64,000 nucleotides of DNA, taken from positions 310,001 to 374,000 of the forward strand of contig NZ_JAIVFT010000003.1 in the NCBI RefSeq assembly GCF_020829665.1. The letters are read 5' to 3'. Numbering within the stretch: the stretch's first letter is position 1; the number at the start of each line of letters is the position of its first letter. The position numbers were made by a program, and so were the translations under genes. This stretch comes from Nostoc sp. CHAB 5824 (lineage in GTDB: Bacteria; Cyanobacteriota; Cyanobacteriia; Cyanobacteriales; Nostocaceae). The notes beneath the pieces were generated by a model. The model did no database searches. It was not told where the DNA came from and saw only the letters and a list, made by a program, of their open reading frames with translations. Shown here piece after piece: positions 1-7,100 of the stretch.

Positions 1-41
1 TAACTGATGATTAATCATTAAGTAAAATTACTAATTTTCCC

Positions 42-1244
42 CTAATTACAAATCTCTAAGTTAGATTGACTTTTATCAATGGATACACTCGCTGTAGGTA
101 AATATTTACGTACTATAGCCATTACTTTATCAGCCACTACAGGTTTAGTGAGAAAATCTGTAGAACCAACTACCTTGGCACGAACTCTATCTAAAAGACC
201 ATCACTGCCTGTTAATATAATTATTGGTGTGTTGGCAAAGGTAGATATTCGCCGCAACTGAGTGCAAATTTCGTAACCACTGGCAACTGGCATAATCAAA
301 TCCAAGAAAATTAGGTCTGGTTTATCCTGAATGAGCGTTGGTAGAGCTTGCACAGCATCTTGAATCTTGACAAACCTCAATCCATTGGAAGTGATAATAT
401 CCTCTAGCATTTTACATACCTGAGGGCTATCATCGACGCAAGCTATTAGTGGAGCAGTCCGCTTCTTTGGTTGTGTGGTCGTAGAGTTATTATTGACTTC
501 AGTAACTACTAAGGGTATGTCAGGTACTTCCACCAATTCGATGATTCCTTTAAGAATATAAGGAAGCAACGAACGCGTGAGTGGCAGTATACTCTGCTTC
601 ATTTTCACGGCTAAATCTCGCAGAGTAAATTTGCCGTTGATTAAATTGACAAAGTTTTTGTAGACAGATGGACTCACCATCTGCTGGAGTTGTTCTGGTC
701 GCCGCAGAACTGGTGCCAAGTCAGGAGAAAAATTTGCTAACCCAGCTTCTGACCAAATTTTCCACGAGTCTTGCATATGCTTTACAGACATTTCTGCACT
801 TGTGAAGCTCATTGGTGTTTCTAAGATAACTTCTTGGCTGCGATTGCAACTTATAGAAGCAAAATTTCCTTGCAGAGCTAGGTCAAATAATAATTCTACT
901 ATTGTGTTTTCAGCAATAGATTGAATTTGTTCCCGCTGGATTTTCTGTTTTTTATAAAAAATTTCTAGAAGGCGATAATCCCAGTAATCGATTGATATGT
1001 CTTGTAAACGCAACTGCAATTTATCAACATCAATCTGAGGACAATTTTGGGCCATATGTCTACGCCAGCGCCGGAAGGGGTGAGTTCCCCCTGTTGCCCA
1101 AACTATGCGTCCCAGCCGATAATAAAAAGTCCATTGGCTGCCCTTTGAACTTTTAATATTTAATTTGCCATTGTATTGCAGCTGAGTACAATTTTTAAAT
1201 TCATTAACTATGTTATTTGAAAAAATAAGTTCTGGGTGGGTCAT
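42..1244 (-). CDS. PatA-like response regulator
   Basis: A 400-residue protein with the PatA layout: an N-terminal DUF4388/PATAN-type region of about 240 residues, a short Asn/Thr-rich linker near 250-262, and a C-terminal receiver domain from about 265. The receiver has the acidic pair at D271-D272, the phospho-acceptor D315 in LIFLDLIMP and the conserved Lys in FLTKP. There is no DNA-binding output domain, so signalling probably runs through protein contacts. In heterocystous cyanobacteria PatA affects heterocyst patterning, and paralogues often head chemotaxis-like or motility clusters; no such cluster adjoins here, so the specific role is unknown. The ATG start is well placed after a long AT-rich leader. 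Confidence 0.88.
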   Translation of the reverse strand: MTHPELIFSNNIVNEFKNCTQLQYNGKLNIKSSKGSQWTFYYRLGRIVWATGGTHPFRRWRRHMAQNCPQIDVDKLQLRLQDISIDYWDYRLLEIFYKKQKIQREQIQSIAENTIVELLFDLALQGNFASISCNRSQEVILETPMSFTSAEMSVKHMQDSWKIWSEAGLANFSPDLAPVLRRPEQLQQMVSPSVYKNFVNLINGKFTLRDLAVKMKQSILPLTRSLLPYILKGIIELVEVPDIPLVVTEVNNNSTTTQPKKRTAPLIACVDDSPQVCKMLEDIITSNGLRFVKIQDAVQALPTLIQDKPDLIFLDLIMPVASGYEICTQLRRISTFANTPIIILTGSDGLLDRVRAKVVGSTDFLTKPVVADKVMAIVRKYLPTASVSIDKSQSNLEICN

Positions 1245-1765
1245 ACTTTGTTCCTTTTATTAAAAACCAGCCGTTGAAAAACCCACACTAGCTATATAAT
1301 GCTCAAAAGACATGCCAATAAGTGCAAATACATTTGGTATATAGCAGCCTAAATCAAGTTTATTAAAAGCAATGAAGATAGGAAAATAGCAAAAATATTG
1401 TTAGTAAATAACTCATTTAGTACAGAGCTTATTGTTGGCAGACTTGAATTTTCTGCTAATATTTCATCACTCAAGTAGGTTGCTATAGTCTACATCATTA
1501 TTGATATATTATCTTAAGAATTTTTATAGGAAATTATATCCGTATAACTTCTGAATTTTTGTTTAAAAACAATTAGCAATTTTTAGATATTTTTGTTTTA
1601 GCTATTGAGACTGGCAATAAATGGTAAAAATATTAATTTAAGTTTACATTTATTCATACATTCCAGTTGTCGTAAGGTTTTCTAAGGAATATTATACTTA
1701 AAAAAAGGCGTGCTACTAAGACAAGTAGCAGCCATCTATTAAAGAATTTATTTAGAAAAATTTCT
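1245..1765. other. AT-rich intergenic region upstream of the PatA-like gene
   Basis: About 520 bases without a plausible ORF. It presumably carries the promoter of the minus-strand PatA-like gene and the 3' end of the murQ transcript. I see no clear repeat, RNA or operator. Confidence 0.5.
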
Positions 1766-2692
1766 TTAAGGTTTGTTGCGGTTTTGATAACTCATAACAG
1801 CTGCTCTAAGATTACTTTGGTGTTCTGAAAGAAGCTGATCACCCTCATCTTTTTCTAAACCAGTCCAGTGCATCAATAACGCTAGTTTGACCCATTTACC
1901 ACTGCGTTCTAATAAAAAGCCAGCAGCTTCTCGACTTAAACCTGTGAGGTCTTGCAAAATTCGCAAAGCGCGATCGCGTAACTTTTGATTTGTTACCGCC
2001 ACATCCACCATCCGATTGCCATAAACCTTGCCTAGCTTCACCATCACCCCAGTCGAAAGGATATTTAAAGCTAACTTCGTGACTGTACCAGCTTTCAGAC
2101 GAGTTGAGCCGGCGATTATTTCTGGGCCTGTCAATAGCCGAATGTCAATATCGGCATCAAAGCCAACTTGTTCCGCTGGAACACAGGCGATAAAAATAGT
2201 AGTGGCTCCCCGTTGACGAGCAGCATGAAGCGCACCGTGAACAAATGGCGTTGTACCACCGGCGGTAATGCCAACTACTACATCTAGTTGGGTAATGTGT
2301 CGCCCAGCGATCGCAGTCTCGCCATCTTCAATGCTGTCTTCTAAATCTTCGGAACTGCGTACCAGAGCGCCAGCACCACCAGCAATAATTCCCTGTACCA
2401 ACTCTGGGGGCGTACAAAAAGTAGGTGGACACTCAGCAGCATCTAATACTCCTAACCTGCCACTTGTACCCGCACCGATATAAAATAGGCGTCCTCCGTG
2501 GCGCAAACGCTCTGCGGTACGCTCAATTGCTTCAGCCAACTGAACTTTCGCCCCTGCAACCGCCTCGACTGCTTTTTGGTCTTCGCTATTAAATAGCTCC
2601 ACCAATTCTAGAGAACTGAGCTGGTCTAAGTTCAGACTGTTAGGATTTACCAGCTCGGTTAAAAGATGCCCACGTTCCTGCAAGTTTGTCAT
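1766..2692 (-). CDS. murQ: N-acetylmuramic acid 6-phosphate etherase
   Basis: 308 residues, full length for MurQ. The enzyme cleaves the lactyl ether of MurNAc 6-phosphate to give GlcNAc 6-phosphate and D-lactate in cytoplasmic peptidoglycan recycling. The SIS sugar-phosphate fold is visible: GAGTSGRLGVLDAAECPPTF near residue 73, GITAGGTTPFVHGAL near 140, and ITNQ-like VAVTNQKLRDRA near 233. The C-terminal helical part (about 250-300) is also present. No kinase for MurNAc (AnmK/MurK) or transporter adjoins it. The ATG is followed upstream by heptad repeats rather than another gene, so it is probably transcribed alone. Confidence 0.95.
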   Translation of the reverse strand: MTNLQERGHLLTELVNPNSLNLDQLSSLELVELFNSEDQKAVEAVAGAKVQLAEAIERTAERLRHGGRLFYIGAGTSGRLGVLDAAECPPTFCTPPELVQGIIAGGAGALVRSSEDLEDSIEDGETAIAGRHITQLDVVVGITAGGTTPFVHGALHAARQRGATTIFIACVPAEQVGFDADIDIRLLTGPEIIAGSTRLKAGTVTKLALNILSTGVMVKLGKVYGNRMVDVAVTNQKLRDRALRILQDLTGLSREAAGFLLERSGKWVKLALLMHWTGLEKDEGDQLLSEHQSNLRAAVMSYQNRNKP

Positions 2693-2799
2693 TTGTCCTT
2701 TGTCCTTTGTCCTACCCTACGGGAAGCCGCCCTTTGTCATTAGTCAGTAGTGACCAATGACCAGTGACCAATGACCAGTGACTAATGACTAATGACCAA
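2693..2799. repeat. Heptanucleotide tandem repeats (STRR type)
   Basis: Two runs of degenerate 7-mers fill the gap between murQ and the DUF3110 gene: TTGTCCT-type units at 2693-2712 and 2732-2739, and TGACCAA/TGACCAG/TGACTAA units at about 2745-2797. A short CTACGGGAAGCCGCC piece at 2717-2731 separates them. Such short tandemly repeated repetitive sequences are typical of Nostoc/Anabaena intergenic DNA. Confidence 0.8.
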
Positions 2800-3228
2800 T
2801 TACAACAATCCTTCCAACTTGCGACGCATCTTCTCTAGTTCAGAATCAGACAATTCTGGTTCTTCTAGTGGCTGTTGATTAAGAGGGAAGGTGTCTTCAA
2901 CAGTATCCTCCTTCTGGGCATCTGCTTGCCAGTCGGTTTCTTCCACGTTCAGTTCTGGGGGAGTTACAACTAAATTGCTGTTTTCTGGGATGATTTCCCA
3001 TTCATATCCAGCACTTTCGCAGAATTCCTTGATTTCCTCAGCATCGATTGGCTCTGGTGTAGGTGCGGGAAAATCCTGAGCTTCCAGCATCAGAGCAAAG
3101 CGCGTGGCGTCGTCTTCTGACTCGAACATCAGAATTTTATTGCGATCGCCTTCCCGAATCGTGTGAATCCCCTCATTTTCCGTTCGAGCATTAAAAATTA
3201 ACACAAAAACACGCATTGGTGTAATCAT
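2800..3228 (-). CDS. DUF3110 family protein
   Basis: 142 residues. The N-terminal half (about 5-95) fits DUF3110, a small cyanobacterial/plastid family of unknown function: MRVFVLIFNARTENEGIHTI, then FESEDDATRFALMLEAQDFP. The C-terminal 45 residues are strongly acidic and variable (many Glu and Asp) and end in a short helix, RKLEGLL. No transmembrane segment or signal peptide is visible. The start is ATG; a second Met at residue 5 is also possible. No functional partner is evident. Confidence 0.8.
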   Translation of the reverse strand: MITPMRVFVLIFNARTENEGIHTIREGDRNKILMFESEDDATRFALMLEAQDFPAPTPEPIDAEEIKEFCESAGYEWEIIPENSNLVVTPPELNVEETDWQADAQKEDTVEDTFPLNQQPLEEPELSDSELEKMRRKLEGLL

Positions 3229-3469
3229 CTGTCTTTTTTAAGGTCTATTCATATTAAAGTTCTAGGTTGTGCCTCAGCGAAAGTCACAGGAACAATTTTC
3301 ACTCTGTTCAGATCAGATTTACCTGAAAACGCCAATATTATGAAGCATAAGTATTGGATCAAGCAAATACCGTAACTTAACCAATGAGGTCTTGGGTTTA
3401 GTTGGCGTATCCTGGAAATGGCATACTGAATCAATGTGTCAGTTAATGCTTGTGTGTGCCAGCGACATC

Positions 3470-3713
3470 CGGCAATTAATACAGTGAAAGCAAGTCACTG
3501 ACCCTGAACTGAAGGTATGGGGCTTGGAAGAGAAGAACTAACCAATCTTTTAATCCGAGACTAAAACGGTGTCTAGCCTTAGAGCAATAGCTCGAAAAAT
3601 GCTGAACTATCTGAGCGCGGTAGCTTGCAAGATGTTAAGAATGCCTCACTAGTTTTTAACCTCTCTGAGAGTCAGCGGCGAAGTGAAATTTTACTCGTAA
3701 GAGGTTTATCGCA
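3470..3713 (+). ncRNA. Probable omega-RNA (HEARO-type RNA) of an IscB element
   Basis: The 240 bases directly upstream of the IscB fragment have no ORF but many short inverted repeats. CCTCTCTGAGAG at about 3660-3671 can pair with GTAAGAGGTT just before the ATG, and segments such as GAGCGCGGTAGCTTGCAAG recall conserved HEARO RNA motifs as I remember them. IscB omega-RNAs lie exactly here, between the element's left end and the iscB start codon, and carry the guide at their 5' end. The 5' boundary is approximate. The RNA looks less decayed than the protein gene behind it. The call rests on position and recalled motifs; a covariance search would be decisive. Confidence 0.65.
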
Positions 3714-3974
3714 ATGTTTGTCCCAGTCGTAGATCAAGATCAAAAGCCATTAATGCCTACGACCTCAGCCCGTGCCCGGAAGTGGATTAAGTCCGGTAAG
3801 GCTACAGGGTTTTTCAAGAAAGGAGTATTTTGTATTCGATTAAATCAAGAACCCTCTGACAGAAATACACAACCAATAGCGGTTGGTGTTGACCCTGGTA
3901 GCAAGCGTGAAGGTTTCACCATCAAGTCCAAAACACACACTTATCTCAATGTGCAAACTCATCAATTGATTTGA
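3714..3974 (+). pseudogene. iscB: Truncated IscB-type RNA-guided nuclease, N-terminal part only
   Basis: The 86 residues match the start of IscB: a PLMP-type domain (MFVPVVDQDQKPLMPTTSAR) and the first RuvC segment with its catalytic Asp in VGVDPGSKREGFTI. An intact IscB has roughly 400-500 residues, including a bridge helix, HNH domain and RuvC-II/III; all of that is missing. After the stop at 3972-3974, another frame continues (DTAKRLTQNAMPKDCKFCAY) to about 4075 and may be the relic of the C-terminus. This suggests a large internal deletion. The fragment cannot cut DNA alone. A full copy elsewhere could still use the omega-RNA. Confidence 0.8.
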
Positions 3975-4080
3975 TACTGCTAAAAGGTTGACTCAAAATG
4001 CAATGCCCAAAGATTGTAAGTTTTGTGCTTACGGTTCTTGGAGAATAACAGCAGTTAAAACTGCCTGAGTCGTGTTTCCT

Positions 4081-4100
4081 CCCCCATTTAAAAATGGGGG
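4081..4100. repeat. Hairpin at probable right end of the IscB element
   Basis: A perfect 9-bp inverted repeat, CCCCCATTT and AAATGGGGG with a 2-base loop, lies between the IscB relic and the next gene. IS200/IS605-related elements end in subterminal hairpins, so it may mark the right end of the element. It could also act as a terminator, although only TTT follows. Confidence 0.5.
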
Positions 4101-4124
4101 TTTCCACACTTCCCACGAGGTTAT

Positions 4125-7100
4125 ATGACTAAATCTCCCAATCAAGATATTCTCTCCCCCTCCCCTATCCGCAAACGTCTATGGTTGCTGGTGTTGAGCC
4201 GGGGTAGTATTGCTTTGGGCGGACTTTTACTGTTAGGAGTTATCGTTGGTATTTGGCGGTTGTGGACTTTTGTTCAAACAGAGTTAACACCCTTGGCACA
4301 ACAAAGTCTCACAACTACACTCAACCGTCCGGTCAAACTGGGAAGGGTCACACAATTTTCGTTGACGGGGGTACAGTTTGGGACTTCAACTATCCCAGCT
4401 ACACCCACAGATCCAGATCGCGCCGCAGTCGAAGCTGTAGAGGTGGGTTTTGACCTGTTACAACTAATCTTTAACCGCCATCTAAAGTTAGATGTTACCT
4501 TAGTCAACCCAGATATTTACATTGATCAGGATGACCAAGGGCGCTGGGTTTCCACTAGCATCGCGCCTTCAGGTGAAGGCGGTGCAATTAAAACCGATTT
4601 GGACTACCTGCGGTTTCGCAATGCCAAGCTGGCTTTGATGCCGCAGAAGATAGCAGGGGAAGAAGCAAGGGAGCAGGGAGCAGGGAGCAGAGGAGAAGAG
4701 TTTTCCCCTCTGCCCCCCTCACCCCGCCCCTCTGCCTCTTCTCCCTTATCTCCTGTGGAATTTTCTCAACTGAATGGATCTGCCCAACTTTTAGCAAACA
4801 ACCAGTTGATCCGGTTTGATGTGAGGGGTCAAGCAGATAGTGGTGGCAATATTTCCATTCAGGGAGAGACACGTTCCAGGGTGCTGGCAGGCAACTTTCA
4901 GTTGCAAGCACAAGACTTGCTAGCTGCGGATATTACTCGGTTAATTAAGTTACCAGTGAACTTACAGGCGGGTCGAGCCAATGGCGATTTGTTAGTTAGG
5001 TTAACACCAGGACAGCAGACTTTATTGTTTGGTAACGCGGTTGTACAAGGGGTAACACTTCAAATACCCAAAGTCCCGCAACTGTTGAGCAATACTCAAG
5101 GAAACCTCCGCTTCCAGGGAACGGAGTTGCAGTTAAATAATGTTACTACTAACTACGGCAAAATTCCTGTAGTAGCTACGGGAATCATCGACACTCAAGC
5201 AGGCTTGAAGTTGGCAGGGCGTGTAAATGCGGTGAGTTTGGCTAATGCCCAGGAAACTCTCAAGGTAAAACTACCTGTGCCGATCGCTGGACAAGTACAA
5301 GCTTCTTTGCAGATTACTGGATCAACTAAAGAGCCAATTCTCTCAGGCTCAGTTGCCACGATCCAAACTGCCCGGATTGATAAAGTTGATTTTAATAGCA
5401 TTAGTAGTAAGTTTGAGCTTGTTACTAGTTCCTCTTTAATTACCCTAAAAGATATTCAAGGTAAAGCCAAAATTGGTGGTGACATCACGGGCGCTGGTAC
5501 AATTCAACTCGGTAAAACCCCTCGACTGGATATAAATTTCGCTGCCAAGAATGTTCCAGGGGATGCGATCGCCAAAGTTTATGAAACAACACCAAATTTC
5601 CAAATCGGCAATGTCTCAGGTACAGCCCAATTAACTGGCGCTCCTACCAATGTCCAAACTGTGGTAAGATTTCAAGCTCCTAACGGAACTTACCCCGGTA
5701 CTGGCGAAGTTGCCATCGCTCCAAATCGCAACGTCTCTTTCCGCAATGTGGCTCTTAATGTCAGTGGTGGTACAGTCCGGGCAACTGGTAGTTATGCCAA
5801 TGAGCGTTGGCAAGCTGTGGCTGTTGCCTCTGGGGTGAAGTTGGAACCCTTTGTAGACAAAAGTCAACTGCAAAATGTCTCTTTGGCTGAGGCACAGTTC
5901 AATGGTCGTCTCATCCTTTCAGGAAGCACAGCACCATTTAAAATTGCCAGAATTCGCAGTGATGGTGCAGGAGTTCAAATTGGTGGCGGCACAGTTGCAG
6001 TTTCTAATATCCAACTGCAAGACCAAAGCTTTTCTGCTCAACTTGTAGCTAATGGTGTGCGGTTAGGGCAGATATTGAAACAGTCTCCCCCAGCTTTAAA
6101 TAATCCATTGGCGGGTACGTTCCAAATAGCAGGCAACAGAGATAATTTCAGCCTGAAAACCTTCCGTGGCAGTGGTGAAGGTCGCCTTACTATTGGCGGC
6201 GGTGCGGTTACAGCTAAAAATATCCAAGTGGCTAATGGTGTATATCAGGCGCAAGTTCAGGCGAATAATGTACCTGTGCAGCAGTTGGCAACAGTACCAA
6301 AGCAGTTTCAAGGGGCGTTAACTGGTCAGTTCAACGTAGCGGGTTCTGTGGATTCTTTTAAACTGCAAACTATTCAAGCCAACGGTCAAGCGCGGGTAAA
6401 TGTTGCGCGTGGGACTATTACAGCCAATAATATCCAACTTGCTAATGGCGTGTATCAGGCGCAAGTTCAGGCTAAGAATGTGCCTGTGCGACAGTTGGCA
6501 GCAGTACCACCACCGTTCCGAGGCACGTTAACTGGTCAAGTGAACGTAGCAGGTTCCGTTGAGTCCTTCCAACCGCAAACTATCCAAGCCAGCGGTCAGG
6601 GACAGATAAATATTGCAGGTGGAACTATTACAGCCTCTAATATCCAATTGGCTAATGGTGTATACCAAGCGCAAGTTCAGGCAAATAATGTACCGTTGCA
6701 GCAGTTAGCAGCAGTACCACCCCAGTTACGAGGGATGTTAACTGGTCAAGCAAACGTGGCGGGTTCGGTTGAGTCCTTCCAACCGCAAACTATCCAAGCT
6801 AGTGGTCAGGGACGGCTGGATGTTGCAGGCGGAACGATCGCAGCATCTAATATCCAATTGGCTAATGGTCGCTATCAAGCTGTAGTTAATGCTGACGGTG
6901 TGGAATTAAATCGGTTCAATCAGCAATTGCGGGGTCAGTTTGGCGGTCAGTTGCAGTTAGCTGGCACGCTAGGATCATCCAAATTAGCTGATGTGCGCGC
7001 TGCTGGACAGGTGCAATTATCCCAAGGTATCCCTGGTTTGGAGCAACCTCTGAGTGCTGCGATCGCTTGGAGTGGTGAAAGGCTGACCATTGAGCGAGCA

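Noticed and set aside
3249..3434. Minus-strand frame of 61 codons beside the omega-RNA
   Set aside because: TTG start, no ribosome site, no recognisable domain beyond one hydrophobic stretch.
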